Source of the DNA: Pantoea sp. Cy-639
Lineage (GTDB): Bacteria > Pseudomonadota > Gammaproteobacteria > Pseudomonadales > Pseudomonadaceae
Length of the DNA stretch: 64,000 nt
Assembly (NCBI RefSeq): GCF_011752525.1
Contig: NZ_VWXI01000007.1
Span: 1-64,000, forward strand
Reading direction: 5' to 3'
The notes under the pieces: generated by a model
The model's database searches: none
What the model saw: only the letters and a program-made list of their open reading frames with translations
Told to the model about the DNA's origin: nothing
Program-made: the position numbers and the translations under genes
Shown here: piece by piece, positions 48,729 through 57,973 of the stretch
Layout of the letters: each line of letters begins with the position of its first letter
How positions within the stretch are numbered: the first letter of the stretch is position 1

Positions 48729-49331
48729 TCAGATTCGTTGCCAGAGCGCGTAATGCACCTGGCCGGTTTTCTTCTCGCGATGCAGGCGCCAGTTGCCTGG
48801 CATCGGCAGCGAAGAGGGCACGGCTTCGCTTTCGGTGTAGATCCATGCCTGCTCACGCAGCCATTGGCCCTGCTCCAGGAGGTTGCAGGTGTTGGCCAGC
48901 AGGTCCTGGTGGAAGGGCGGATCGAGGAACACCACGTCGAACTGCTTCTTCGCCGGGCCCTGCAGGTAGCGCAGTGCGTCGGTCTGCAGGATCTGCCCGC
49001 GCGGGCAACGCAGCAGCTCGAGGTTGTTCTTCAGGTTGGCGATGGCTGCCGGGTTGCTGTCCAGCGCCACGGCGTCTTCAGCGCCACGGGACAGCGCTTC
49101 GAGCACCAGCGCGCCACTGCCGGTGAAGGCGTCGAGTACCTGGGCGCCTTCGATGTATGGCGCCAGCCAATTGAACAGGGTTTCGCGCACGCGGTCGGGC
49201 GTCGGGCGCAGGCCCTCGCCTTCCGGCACCGCCAGGCGGCGGCTGCGCCATTCGCCGGCGATGATGCGCAGCTGGCCGGGGCCCTTGCTCGCGCCCGGGG
49301 CCGGGCGCGCGGGGGTGTTGGGTCTTGCCAT
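48729..49331 (-). CDS. rsmD: 16S rRNA (guanine-966-N2)-methyltransferase RsmD
   Basis: It methylates G966 of 16S rRNA during 30S assembly. The 200-aa product has SAM motif I VLDAFTGSGALVLEALSRGA and the catalytic motif IV FLDPPFH, with the N-terminal RIIAGEWRSRRLAVP segment. It overlaps the stop of an M16 peptidase gene by one base (TAATG), so it is translated behind that gene. It lies between two independent M16 pairs. Confidence 0.95.
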   Translation of the reverse strand: MARPNTPARPAPGASKGPGQLRIIAGEWRSRRLAVPEGEGLRPTPDRVRETLFNWLAPYIEGAQVLDAFTGSGALVLEALSRGAEDAVALDSNPAAIANLKNNLELLRCPRGQILQTDALRYLQGPAKKQFDVVFLDPPFHQDLLANTCNLLEQGQWLREQAWIYTESEAVPSSLPMPGNWRLHREKKTGQVHYALWQRI

Positions 49332-50824
49332 TAGTGCTCCGGTACGCCGAGCGGCTGCTCGGCGGGTTTGTCAGTGGGGGGCGGCAGCGGCTGCTGCGGC
49401 ACGTTCGGGCCGACGGTGACGATCACCAGCTTGTCTGCCGCGAGGTGTTTGTTCATGGCGCTCTTCACCTGCTCGACCGTCAGCGCCTGGGACTGCTGCA
49501 TGAAGTCTTCCAGCCAGCTCAGCGGCAGGCCGTAGAAGCCGATCGCGCCCAGTTGGCCGACGATGCTGGCGTTGCTGGCGTTGGACAGCGGGAAGCTGCC
49601 GGCCAGCTCGCGCTTGGCATCGTCCAGCTCCTGCTGGGTCGGGCCGTTCTTGAGGTAGTCGGCGAGGATGTCCTGGACCAGCTTGAGGGTGCCCTCGCTG
49701 AGCTCGGCACGGGTCTGCAGGTTGATCATGAACGGGCCACGCACCTGCATCGGGCTGAACACCGAGTACACGCCGTAGGTCAGGCCGCGCTTCTCGCGCA
49801 CTTCGCTCATCAGGCGGGTGCCGAAGGCACCGCCGCCGAGGATCTGGTTGCCCAGCGACAGGGCTGCCCAGTCCGGGTCGTTGCGATCGATGCCCAGTTC
49901 GGCCAGCATCAGGTGGGTCTGCTTGGACGGGAAGTCGACGTGGGTCACGCTGGCCTTCGGCTCGTGTGGCTGCTCAGGCTTGGCCAGGGCAGGCCCCTTG
50001 GGCAGCCCGGCGGAGACCTGGGCGGCGATCGCCTCGGCCTCGCCGCGGCTGAGGTCGCCGACCAGGGCGATCACCGCGTTGCCGGCGGTGTAGGCCTTGC
50101 GGTGGAAGGCGCGCAGTTGCTCGAGGGTGATCCCGGGGATGGTCTGGGCGGTGCCGTCGCTGGGGTGGGCATACGGGTGGTCGCCGTAGAGGTTGGCGAA
50201 CAGGGTCTTGCCGGCGATCTTGCCGGGGTTCTGCTTTTCGTACTCGAAGCCGGCCAGCAGCTGGTTCTTGATACGCTTGAGCGCGTCTTCGGGGAAGGTA
50301 GGCTGGCCAACCACCTCGGTGAACAGCTTCAGCGCCGGCTCGCGCTTTTGCGCGGCGCTGAGGCTGCGCAGCGAGGTCACGGCCATGTCGCGGTAGGAGC
50401 CGTTGCCGAAATCGGCGCCCAGGTTCTCGAAGCCTTCGGCGATGGCGGTGACATCCTTGCCGGCCACGCCCTCGTTGAGCATGGCGTTGGTCAGCGTGGC
50501 CAGGCCCGGGATGGCGCCGTCCTGGCTGCTGCCAGCGGCGAAGGTCACGCGCAGGTCGAACATCGGCAGCTCGCGCGCCTCGACGAACAGTACCCGGGCG
50601 CCTTCGGCGGTGGTCCAGTGCTGGATGTTCAGTTGCCGCCGGCTGGGGGCCTTGCCGTCCAGCTCGGCCAGCGACTGCAGGGCATTGGCCGGGCGTGCCG
50701 CGGTGTCGGGCTTGGCGGCGTTGTCGGACTGGGCCGGACGCGCCAGCAGCAGGGCGATGGCCACCACCACGACGATGATCGCCAGGCCGAACAGGGTGTA
50801 GCGGGGTGCGCTGCGATCACTCAT
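49331..50824 (-). CDS. M16-family peptidase-like protein, exported, without the zinc motif
   Basis: A 497-aa protein starting at MSDRSAPRYTLFG, with a signal anchor at about residues 9-30 (YTLFGLAIIVVVVAIALLLA), followed by an Ala/Pro-rich linker. It is an M16 fold (FDLRVTFAAGSSQDGAIPGLATL, AYTAGNAVIALVGDLS, LGGGAFGTRLMSEVREKRGL) but lacks HxxEH. It is the non-catalytic half of a periplasmic pair with the gene at 50817-52172, with which it overlaps by 8 nt. rsmD follows and overlaps by one base. Confidence 0.85.
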   Translation of the reverse strand: MSDRSAPRYTLFGLAIIVVVVAIALLLARPAQSDNAAKPDTAARPANALQSLAELDGKAPSRRQLNIQHWTTAEGARVLFVEARELPMFDLRVTFAAGSSQDGAIPGLATLTNAMLNEGVAGKDVTAIAEGFENLGADFGNGSYRDMAVTSLRSLSAAQKREPALKLFTEVVGQPTFPEDALKRIKNQLLAGFEYEKQNPGKIAGKTLFANLYGDHPYAHPSDGTAQTIPGITLEQLRAFHRKAYTAGNAVIALVGDLSRGEAEAIAAQVSAGLPKGPALAKPEQPHEPKASVTHVDFPSKQTHLMLAELGIDRNDPDWAALSLGNQILGGGAFGTRLMSEVREKRGLTYGVYSVFSPMQVRGPFMINLQTRAELSEGTLKLVQDILADYLKNGPTQQELDDAKRELAGSFPLSNASNASIVGQLGAIGFYGLPLSWLEDFMQQSQALTVEQVKSAMNKHLAADKLVIVTVGPNVPQQPLPPPTDKPAEQPLGVPEH

Positions 50825-52172
50825 GAGCGGACTCCTCGGGCAGTACGTGGGCAACGCTCAGGCGTTCGCGGGAGAAATAGGTACGGGCGGCTTCCTGGAT
50901 ATCCTGTGGCGTGACGCGCTTGAGGTCGTCCAGCTCGTTGTCGATCAGCTTCCAGGACAGGCCGACGGTTTCCAGCTGGCCGATGGTGGTGGCCTGGCTG
51001 CTGATGGAGTCGCGGTCGTAGACCAGGCCGGCGATCACCTGGGCGCGCACGCGCTCGAGTTCCTCGGCGGTGGGCGGCGTGGTCTTGAGTTCGTCGAGCA
51101 ACTGCCAGATGCCTTTCTCGACGTCGGCGAGGGTCTTGTGCTTCTGCACATTGGGCGTGGCCGAGATCAGGAACAGGCTGTCGCCGCGGGTGAACGGGTT
51201 GTAGCTGGACGAGGCGCCGGCCACCAGCTCCTGACCGCGCTCCAGGCGTGCGGGCATGCGGGCGCTGTAGCCGCCGTCGAGCAGCGCGGAGATCAGGCGC
51301 AGGGCATTGACCGTGCGTGGGTCCTTGGCGGTGGCCAGGCCTGGGACGTTGAAACCGTAGATCAGGCTCGGCAGTTGGGTCTGCACATGCAGGGTGAGCT
51401 GGCGCAGGCCCGGCTCGGCCAGTTCCAGCGGCAGCTTGCTGGGCGGTACCGCACGCTTGGGGATGGCGCCGAAGTACTTCTGCGCCAGTGTTTTCACCTC
51501 GTCGACGCCGACGTCGCCGACCACCACCAGGGTGGCATTGTTCGGCGCGTACCAGGATTCGTACCAGTGGCGCAGTTCCTCGACTTTCATGCGTTCAAGG
51601 TCGGCCATCCAGCCAATGGTCGGGGTGTGGTAGCCGCTGGCCGGGTAGGCCATGGCGCGGAACAGCTCGAAGGCCTTGGCGTTGGGCTGGTCGTCGGTGC
51701 GCAGGCGGCGTTCTTCCTTGATCACCTCGATTTCCCGGCTGAATTCGTCGGCCGGCAGGCGCAGGCTGGCCAGGCGGTCGGCTTCGAGTTCGAAGGCCAC
51801 TGGCAGGCGGTCACGGGCCAGCACCTGGTAGTAGGCGGTGTAGTCATCGCTGGTGAAGGCGTTTTCCTCGGCGCCGAGGTCGCGCAGGATGCGTGACGCC
51901 TCGCCGGGGCCGACCTTGGCGCTGCCCTTGAACATCATGTGCTCCAGGGCGTGGGACAGGCCCGTCTGGCCAGGCGTTTCGTAGCTGGAACCGACCTTGT
52001 ACCAGATCTGCGAGACCACCACCGGGGCACGGTGGTCCTCGCGCACGACCACCTTCAGGCCGTTGTCCAGGATGAATTCGTGGGTCGGTTGCACATCGGC
52101 GGCGAAAGCTGCCAGCGGCAGGCACAATGTGCCGAGCAACAGGCCAGCGGCGCGGCGGGCTAGAGCATTCAT
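50817..52172 (-). CDS. M16-family zinc metallopeptidase, exported catalytic partner
   Basis: A 451-aa M16B peptidase beginning MNALARRAAGLLLGTLC, with a clear Sec signal peptide (AGLLLGTLCLPLAAFA). The zinc motif is HALEH in GLSHALEHMMFKGSAK, with the third ligand Glu in EVIKEERRLRTDD. The longer in-frame reading is excluded because it runs into antisense of ftsY. It is the first gene of the leftward unit M16-M16-rsmD, divergent from ftsYEX-rpoH. Periplasmic protein quality control is the plausible role; no specific substrate is known. Confidence 0.88.
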   Translation of the reverse strand: MNALARRAAGLLLGTLCLPLAAFAADVQPTHEFILDNGLKVVVREDHRAPVVVSQIWYKVGSSYETPGQTGLSHALEHMMFKGSAKVGPGEASRILRDLGAEENAFTSDDYTAYYQVLARDRLPVAFELEADRLASLRLPADEFSREIEVIKEERRLRTDDQPNAKAFELFRAMAYPASGYHTPTIGWMADLERMKVEELRHWYESWYAPNNATLVVVGDVGVDEVKTLAQKYFGAIPKRAVPPSKLPLELAEPGLRQLTLHVQTQLPSLIYGFNVPGLATAKDPRTVNALRLISALLDGGYSARMPARLERGQELVAGASSSYNPFTRGDSLFLISATPNVQKHKTLADVEKGIWQLLDELKTTPPTAEELERVRAQVIAGLVYDRDSISSQATTIGQLETVGLSWKLIDNELDDLKRVTPQDIQEAARTYFSRERLSVAHVLPEESAHE

Positions 52173-52406
52173 ACGGTGGTTAACCTGTTCGGCGGCCCGC
52201 TTGGGTTTAGCGTCGGCGGGCCAGGAGGTGCTAGGATACTGATCCGGTTGCCTGGCGACCATGCCTGCCGCCGTTCTGGCCCGCAGGCCCTTACGACAAA
52301 ACGTTGCGCATGAACCAGCTGGATTCACAGTAGTCTGTTCTGCGTGAGTCAAGAATTTCCGATGCGCCGCTGATGGCTCATCGCTACCCTGAGATAGCCG
52401 TCTTCC

Positions 52407-53966
52407 ATGTTTGGTTCCAACGACGACAAAAAAGCGCCTGCCGAGGCGGGCGAGAAGAAAGGCCTGTTCAGCTGGTTTCGCAAGAAACCGCAGCAACCTG
52501 TCGCCGAACAGCCGCAAACCCCTGAACCGCAGGCCGTGGCGCCGGTCGCCCCGCAGCCGTCCGTCGAGCAGGCCGCTCCGGTAGAGGCTGATGTACCGGT
52601 GGTCGAGGCGCCCGCGCCGCAGATTGTCGAGCCTGCGCCGTTGGTACAGGCTGAACCGCTGGTCGCCACGCCCATCGTCGAGCCGCTGGTCGCCGCGCCG
52701 TTGCAGGCGCCGGTGATCGAGCCGGTGGTGGCCCAGCCGGTACCCGTCGCGCCAGAGCCGGTCGAAGCGCCTGCCGCGCCAGTGAGCAACCTGGTGCTGC
52801 CGGTCGCCGAAGAACCGGTGGCACTGGTGGCCGATCTCGAGCCCAAGGCCCCGCCCGTCATTCCCGAGCGTCCGTTCGTCGCGCCAGCCCCCGAGGCCAT
52901 TGCGCCAGCGCCAGCCGCGCCTGCTCCTGAGCCTGTGGTAGAGGTCGCTCCGGTCGTGGTGTCGGCCGCAGTCGAGCCTGAGCCCGAGCCAGAACCCGAG
53001 CAGGTCGCAGCCCCTGTCGCCGCCGAGCCGGCCAAGGTCGGCTTCTTCGCTCGCCTCAAGCAGGGCCTGTCGAAGACCAGCGCCAGCATTGGCGAGGGCA
53101 TGGCCAGCCTGTTCCTGGGCAAGAAGGTCATCGACGACGACCTGCTCGACGAGATCGAGACCCGCCTGCTGACCGCCGATGTCGGCGTCGAAGCCACCTC
53201 GACCATTGTCCAGAACCTGACGCAGAAGGTTGCCCGCAAGCAGTTGGCCGACGCCGACGCGTTGTACAAGTCGCTGCAGGACGAACTGGCCGCGTTGCTG
53301 CGCCCGGTGGAGCAGCCACTGCAGATCGATGCGCAGAACAAACCCTATGTGATCCTGGTGGTCGGCGTGAACGGCGCCGGCAAGACCACCACCATCGGCA
53401 AGCTGGCCAAGAAGCTGCAGCTCGAAGGCAAGAAGGTCATGCTCGCCGCTGGCGACACTTTCCGCGCCGCGGCGGTGGAACAGTTGCAGGTATGGGGCGA
53501 GCGCAACCAGATCCCGGTGATCGCCCAGCACACCGGCGCCGACTCGGCTTCGGTGATCTTCGATGCGGTGCAGGCCGCCAAGGCCCGCAACGTCGACGTG
53601 CTGATCGCCGATACCGCCGGTCGCCTGCACACCAAGGACAACCTGATGGAGGAGCTGAAGAAAGTCCGTCGGGTGATGGGCAAGCTCGACGCCGACGCGC
53701 CGCACGAAGTGCTGCTGGTGCTCGACGCCGGCACCGGCCAGAACGCCATCAGCCAGGCCAAGTATTTCAACCAGAGCGTCGAACTGACCGGCCTGGCCCT
53801 GACCAAGCTGGACGGCACCGCCAAGGGCGGGGTGATCTTCGCCCTGGCCAAGCAGTTCAACATCCCGATCCGCTTCATCGGGGTCGGCGAAGGCATCGAC
53901 GATCTACGGACGTTCGAGGCCGAACCTTTCGTCAAGGCACTGTTCGCCGAGCGGGAACCTTCATGA
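52407..53966 (+). CDS. ftsY: Signal recognition particle receptor FtsY
   Basis: It receives SRP-ribosome complexes at the inner membrane through GTP-dependent docking with Ffh. The 519-aa product has a long acidic N-terminal A domain (about residues 1-200) very rich in Ala, Pro, Val and Glu. The N domain follows (LKQGLSKTSASIGEGMASLF), then the G domain: GVNGAGKTTTIGKLA, DTFRAAAVEQLQ, DTAGRLHTK and TKLDGTAKGG. The stop overlaps the ftsE start by 4 nt (ATGA). The divergent 234-nt gap to the M16 gene must hold its promoter. Confidence 0.97.
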   Translation: MFGSNDDKKAPAEAGEKKGLFSWFRKKPQQPVAEQPQTPEPQAVAPVAPQPSVEQAAPVEADVPVVEAPAPQIVEPAPLVQAEPLVATPIVEPLVAAPLQAPVIEPVVAQPVPVAPEPVEAPAAPVSNLVLPVAEEPVALVADLEPKAPPVIPERPFVAPAPEAIAPAPAAPAPEPVVEVAPVVVSAAVEPEPEPEPEQVAAPVAAEPAKVGFFARLKQGLSKTSASIGEGMASLFLGKKVIDDDLLDEIETRLLTADVGVEATSTIVQNLTQKVARKQLADADALYKSLQDELAALLRPVEQPLQIDAQNKPYVILVVGVNGAGKTTTIGKLAKKLQLEGKKVMLAAGDTFRAAAVEQLQVWGERNQIPVIAQHTGADSASVIFDAVQAAKARNVDVLIADTAGRLHTKDNLMEELKKVRRVMGKLDADAPHEVLLVLDAGTGQNAISQAKYFNQSVELTGLALTKLDGTAKGGVIFALAKQFNIPIRFIGVGEGIDDLRTFEAEPFVKALFAEREPS

Positions 53967-54634
53967 TCCGATTCGAACAGGTAGCCAAGCGCTACCCCAA
54001 CGGCCACGTCGGCCTGCACGAACTGAGCTTTCGGGCGCGTCGTGGCGAGTTCCTGTTCGTCACTGGCCACTCCGGTGCCGGCAAGAGCACCTTGCTGCGC
54101 CTGCTGCTGGCCATGGAGCGTCCGACCAGCGGCAAGCTGATGCTGGCCGGGCAGGACCTGGGCCAGATCAGCAACGCGCAGATCCCGTTCCTGCGCCGGC
54201 AGATCGGCGTGGTGTTCCAGAATCACCAGTTGCTGTTCGACCGCACGGTGTTCAACAACATCGCCTTGCCGCTGCAGATCCTCGGCTTGTCCAAGGCCGA
54301 GATCGCCAAGCGAGTCGACTCGGCGCTGGAGCGTGTGTCGTTGAGCGACAAGGGCGAGCTGTTCCCGGCCGATCTGTCGACCGGGCAGCAGCAGCGCGTC
54401 GGCATCGCCCGCGCCATCGTCCACCAGCCGGCATTGCTGCTGGCCGACGAGCCCACCGGTAACCTCGATCCACGCCTGGCCGCGGAAATCATGGGGGTGT
54501 TCGAGGACATCAACCGCCTGGGCACCACGGTATTGATCGCCAGCCACGACCTGGCGCTGATCGCGCGCATGCGCCACCGCATGCTGACGCTGCAACGCGG
54601 CCGCTTGATCGGCGATGGGGAGGCCGGGCAATGA
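53963..54634 (+). CDS. ftsE: Cell division ATP-binding protein FtsE
   Basis: ATPase of the FtsEX complex, which controls peptidoglycan amidases at the septum through EnvC. The 223-aa product starts at MIRFEQVAKRYPNG. Walker A is GHSGAGKSTLL, the Q-loop is VFQNHQLLFDRT, the signature STGQQQRVGIARAI, and Walker B LLLADEPTGNLDP. It overlaps ftsY and ftsX by 4 nt on each side, so the three are translationally linked. Confidence 0.97.
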   Translation: MIRFEQVAKRYPNGHVGLHELSFRARRGEFLFVTGHSGAGKSTLLRLLLAMERPTSGKLMLAGQDLGQISNAQIPFLRRQIGVVFQNHQLLFDRTVFNNIALPLQILGLSKAEIAKRVDSALERVSLSDKGELFPADLSTGQQQRVGIARAIVHQPALLLADEPTGNLDPRLAAEIMGVFEDINRLGTTVLIASHDLALIARMRHRMLTLQRGRLIGDGEAGQ

Positions 54635-55659
54635 GCATCACACGTACACCAAAGGTTTCCGAGCGCGTCGCGCCGAAGGCCGCCGATCCGCAGCCGTCCA
54701 GCAAGAAGCGCGGCGACCACGACGACGATGGCCCGGATTTTCGCAGCCTGCTGCATGCCTGGCTGGAAAGCCACCGCGCCAGCCTGGCCGACAGCCTGCG
54801 GCGCCTGGGCAAGCAACCGATCGGCAGCTTCTTCACCTGTCTGGTGATGGCCGTGGCGCTGAGCATGCCCATGGGCTTGTCGCTGTTGCTGAAGAATGTC
54901 GAGAAGCTCGGCGGCTCGTGGCAGCGCGCGGCGCAGATCTCGTTGTACCTCAAGCTCGATGCCAGCAGCCGTGATGGCGAGGCCTTGCGTGAGGAAATCA
55001 AGGGCATGCCGGGCGTCGCCGAGGCCCAGTACATCAGCCGTGAGCAGGCGCTGGAAGAGTTCCAGCAGCAGTCCGGCCTGGGCGAGGCGCTGCGCGAGCT
55101 GCCGGACAACCCGCTGCCGGGCGTGGTCGTGGTGACCCCGACCGAAGTCGACAAGCCGGCCCTGGAGGCACTGCGCCAGCGCCTGTCGGAGTTGCCGCGG
55201 GTCGAGGCGGCGCAGCTTGACCTGCTGTGGGTCGAGCGTCTGGCGGCGATCCTCAAGCTGGGTGACCGTTTTGTCTTCGGTCTGGCGGTGATGCTGATTT
55301 CTGCACTGCTGTTAGTAATTGGTAACACAATTCGTCTACATATCGAGAACCGCCGTGTCGAGATCGAGGTGATCAAGCTGGTGGGCGGCACCGACAGCTA
55401 CGTGCGCCGGCCTTTCCTCTACATGGGCGCGCTGTACGGCCTGGGCGCCGGTGTGCTGGCCTGGGGGATCCTGGCGTTTGGCCTGAACTGGCTCAATGAC
55501 GCGGTAGTCGGGCTTTCCGGGCTGTATGGCAGCGATTTCGCCCTGGGAGGCGTTCCCGCCTCGGATGGTCTTTCGCTCTTGATCGGCGCGGTGCTGTTGG
55601 GGTATATCGGTGCATGGATCGCAGTGGCTCGGCATTTGAACGAGCTGGCACCGCGATAA
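54631..55659 (+). CDS. ftsX: Cell division permease-like protein FtsX
   Basis: Membrane partner of FtsE. The 342-aa product has a long polar N-terminal tail (about 65 residues rich in Lys/Asp), a first helix (FFTCLVMAVALSMPMGLSLL), a periplasmic loop of about 110 residues, and three C-terminal helices (LAVMLISALLLVIGNTI and others). The tail is longer than in E. coli but usual for Pseudomonas. Its end is 109 nt before rpoH, which has its own promoter. Confidence 0.95.
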   Translation: MSITRTPKVSERVAPKAADPQPSSKKRGDHDDDGPDFRSLLHAWLESHRASLADSLRRLGKQPIGSFFTCLVMAVALSMPMGLSLLLKNVEKLGGSWQRAAQISLYLKLDASSRDGEALREEIKGMPGVAEAQYISREQALEEFQQQSGLGEALRELPDNPLPGVVVVTPTEVDKPALEALRQRLSELPRVEAAQLDLLWVERLAAILKLGDRFVFGLAVMLISALLLVIGNTIRLHIENRRVEIEVIKLVGGTDSYVRRPFLYMGALYGLGAGVLAWGILAFGLNWLNDAVVGLSGLYGSDFALGGVPASDGLSLLIGAVLLGYIGAWIAVARHLNELAPR

Positions 55660-55693
55660 ATGTGTGTGGCCAGTATTGACATTTTTTCATTAG

Positions 55694-55721
55694 GGAACTT
55701 GTACAACGGTTCCCTGTCTAT
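55694..55721 (+). promoter_or_regulatory. Sigma-E (AlgU-type) promoter-like sequence upstream of rpoH
   Basis: GGAACTT (55694-55700) and TCTAT (55717-55721) are separated by 16 nt, close to the extracytoplasmic-stress consensus GGAACTT-N16-TCTGA. A TTGACA box at 55676 suggests an overlapping sigma-70 promoter, although its -10 (TTGTAC) is poor. Control of rpoH by the sigma-E homologue is known in other Pseudomonas. Confidence 0.6.
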
Positions 55722-55768
55722 GCTGGCAGTGCCCAAAAGGCATGAGTCTGTAAGCCGGAGGTACTTGA

Positions 55769-56623
55769 ATGACCAATTCGTTGCAACCTGCCTATGCCCT
55801 GGTTCCCGGTGCAAACCTGGAAGCCTACGTGCACACGGTCAACAGCATTCCCCTGCTGTCGCCGGAGCAGGAGCGTGAACTGGCCGAGCGTCTCTACTAC
55901 GAGCAGGATCTTGAAGCCGCTCGGCAAATGGTGATGGCCCACCTGCGTTTCGTTGTCCATATCGCCCGTAGCTATGCAGGCTACGGGCTGGCCCAGGCCG
56001 ACCTGATCCAGGAAGGCAACGTTGGCCTGATGAAGGCGGTCAAGCGTTTCAACCCGGAGATGGGCGTGCGCCTGGTGTCCTTCGCGGTGCATTGGATCAA
56101 GGCCGAGATCCACGAGTTCATCCTGCGCAACTGGCGCATCGTCAAGGTGGCTACCACCAAGGCCCAGCGCAAGCTGTTCTTCAACCTGCGTAGCCAGAAG
56201 AAACGCCTGGCCTGGCTGAACAACGACGAAGTGCACCGTGTGGCCGAAAGCCTCGGTGTCGAACCTCGTGAAGTGCGTGAGATGGAAAGCCGCCTGAGCG
56301 GCCAGGACATGGCCTTCGACCCGGCGGCGGAAGCCGACGACGATAGCGCCTTCCAGTCGCCTGCGCATTACCTGGAAGACCATCGCTACGACCCGGCCGT
56401 GCAACTGGAGGATGCTGACTGGAGCGACAACTCCACCAACAACCTGCATGTCGCCCTGCAGGGGCTGGATGATCGCAGCCGTGACATCCTCTACCAGCGC
56501 TGGCTGGCCGAGGAGAAGGCTACGCTGCATGAGCTGGCGGAGAAGTACAGCGTTTCGGCCGAGCGTATTCGTCAGCTGGAAAAGAACGCGATGAACAAGG
56601 TCAAGGCATTGATCACGATCTGA
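55769..56623 (+). CDS. rpoH: Heat-shock sigma factor RpoH (sigma-32)
   Basis: It directs RNA polymerase to heat-shock promoters. The 284-aa product has region 2 ([40 protein letters not shown]), the RpoH box [11 protein letters not shown] unique to this sigma factor, and region 4 with the helix-turn-helix [26 protein letters not shown] ribosome site lies 7 nt upstream of the ATG. It follows ftsYEX as in most gamma-Proteobacteria and ends at a strong terminator. Confidence 0.98.
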   Translation: MTNSLQPAYALVPGANLEAYVHTVNSIPLLSPEQERELAERLYYEQDLEAARQMVMAHLRFVVHIARSYAGYGLAQADLIQEGNVGLMKAVKRFNPEMGVRLVSFAVHWIKAEIHEFILRNWRIVKVATTKAQRKLFFNLRSQKKRLAWLNNDEVHRVAESLGVEPREVREMESRLSGQDMAFDPAAEADDDSAFQSPAHYLEDHRYDPAVQLEDADWSDNSTNNLHVALQGLDDRSRDILYQRWLAEEKATLHELAEKYSVSAERIRQLEKNAMNKVKALITI

Positions 56624-56643
56624 TCGGCGCCCTGGCTGGATTG

Positions 56644-56681
56644 AAAAAGCCGCTGTCCTCGCAAGAGGCAGCGGCTTTTTT
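56644..56681 (+). terminator. Rho-independent terminator after rpoH
   Basis: The stem GCCGCTG plus CCTC pairs with GAGG plus CAGCGGC around a GCAA tetraloop, with one bulged T, and continues into a T6 tract. The A-run on the left could also serve the opposite strand. Confidence 0.9.
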
Positions 56682-56723
56682 GTGTGCCTCAGATGACTGA
56701 GGCGCAGGAGCGGGCTCCAGGAC

Positions 56724-57434
56724 TCAGCGCCTGTGTGCCGGAGCCAGCTGCATCAGATAGCTTGGTCCGCCCAGTTGGCTCATCTGCCGACGGATCCAGC
56801 CTGCCCGGCTGGCGACATAGGCACTGGGGCGGCTGGCGCTCCACTTGATCGGGCTGGGCAACACCGCTGCCAGTTGCGCGGCCTGTTGTCGCGTCAGCCG
56901 GCTGGCATCCACGCCGAAGTGATAGCGTGCCGCGGCCTGGGCACCGAATACACCAGGGCCCCATTCGGCGCTGTTGAGGTAGACCTCGAGGATCCGCTCC
57001 TTCGACCAGAACAGCTCGATCAGGGCCGTGAACCAGGCCTCCAGACCTTTGCGCAGCCAACTGCGCCCCGACCACAGGAACAGGTTCTTGGCCACCTGCT
57101 GGGTCAGCGTGCTGGCGCCGCGGATCTTGCCGCCGCGCTCGTTGAACGCCAGCGCCGCCTGGATCGCCGGGATGTCGAAGCCCCAGTGGCTGGCGAACTT
57201 CTGGTCTTCGCCGGCAATCACCGCGACCTTCAGTTCATCGGAGATCTGCGCCCAGGGTGTCCAGTCGCGCTGCAGGTCGATCGGCTCGCCATGGGTCCAC
57301 GACTGCACCTTGCGCTCGACCATCAGCGCCGTGCCGGGCGGTGGTACCCAGCGCAGCACCAGCACCACGGCGATGCTGCCGGCAGCGAACCAGAGCAGGG
57401 CACGGGAGAGGCGGCGGAGGAGGGATGACAGCAT
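56724..57434 (-). CDS. mtgA: Monofunctional biosynthetic peptidoglycan transglycosylase
   Basis: It polymerises glycan strands from lipid II at the inner membrane. The 236-aa product starts at MLSSLLRRLSRALLW, with one signal-anchor helix (residues 12-30). GT51 motifs are present: the catalytic Glu in AGEDQKFASHWGFD, STLTQQVAKNLFLW, and ILEVYLNSAEWGPGVFG. It lies on the minus strand, divergent from the DUF423 gene and convergent with rpoH. The upstream in-frame extension was rejected because it overlaps the divergent gene. Confidence 0.96.
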   Translation of the reverse strand: MLSSLLRRLSRALLWFAAGSIAVVLVLRWVPPPGTALMVERKVQSWTHGEPIDLQRDWTPWAQISDELKVAVIAGEDQKFASHWGFDIPAIQAALAFNERGGKIRGASTLTQQVAKNLFLWSGRSWLRKGLEAWFTALIELFWSKERILEVYLNSAEWGPGVFGAQAAARYHFGVDASRLTRQQAAQLAAVLPSPIKWSASRPSAYVASRAGWIRRQMSQLGGPSYLMQLAPAHRR

Positions 57435-57498
57435 GGTGATGGCTTGGCCGGACCGGTGGAACGGGCCATTATACAGACCCCTCTCGAGGAGTCGTCCC

Positions 57499-57870
57499 AT
57501 GCTTCGCAGCTTCCTGATGCTCGCCGCCTTCTTCGGCTTTACCGGTGTCGCGCTCGGCGCTTTCGCCGCCCATGGCCTGAAGAGCCGCCTGAGCGCCGAT
57601 TACCTGGCGATCTTCCATACCGGTGTCACCTACCAGCTGGTCCATGCCCTGGCGATCCTTGGGGTCGCGATCCTCTCGGTGCACCTGCCCGGGCGTCTGG
57701 TCGGCTGGGCCGGAGGGCTGTTCGCGCTGGGTATCGTGCTGTTCTCCGGCAGTCTCTACGTGTTGACCCTCACTGGCCTGGGCAAGCTGGGCATGATCAC
57801 TCCTTTGGGTGGGTTGTGCTTCCTCGCCGGTTGGCTGTGCCTGGGCCTGGCCGCCTGGCGGTTGGGCTGA
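57499..57870 (+). CDS. DUF423 (YgdD-like) small membrane protein
   Basis: A 123-aa protein with about four transmembrane helices (FLMLAAFFGFTGVALGAFAA; VHALAILGVAILSV; LFALGIVLFSGSLYVLTL; LGGLCFLAGWLCLGLAAW). The conserved GAFAAHGLK segment and the TPLGG motif place it in the DUF423 family, whose function is unknown. The ATG at 57499 fits the family N-terminus; in-frame codons upstream are antisense to mtgA. Confidence 0.85.
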   Translation: MLRSFLMLAAFFGFTGVALGAFAAHGLKSRLSADYLAIFHTGVTYQLVHALAILGVAILSVHLPGRLVGWAGGLFALGIVLFSGSLYVLTLTGLGKLGMITPLGGLCFLAGWLCLGLAAWRLG

Positions 57871-57910
57871 CCGATCGGTCCACAATCGCGACTAATGGCG
57901 CGCGCCACCC

Positions 57911-57940
57911 TTGGGTTGCAAGGCTGATCGGGGCTAGAAT
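57911..57940 (+). promoter_or_regulatory. Candidate sigma-70 promoter for thiS-thiG-trmB
   Basis: TTGGGT (57911-57916) and TAGAAT (57935-57940) are spaced 18 nt, about 34 nt before the thiS ATG. I see no TPP-riboswitch core (CUGAGA) in the 57871-57973 gap, and the leader would be too short to hold one. Confidence 0.4.
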
Positions 57941-57973
57941 GCGTGCCCCCAAAGAACAATGGTGGCCGTGCGC

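Noticed and set aside
52173..53705. Upstream extension of the exported M16 peptidase
   Set aside because: The extra sequence is antisense to ftsY, and the signal peptide starting at 52172 defines the true N-terminus.
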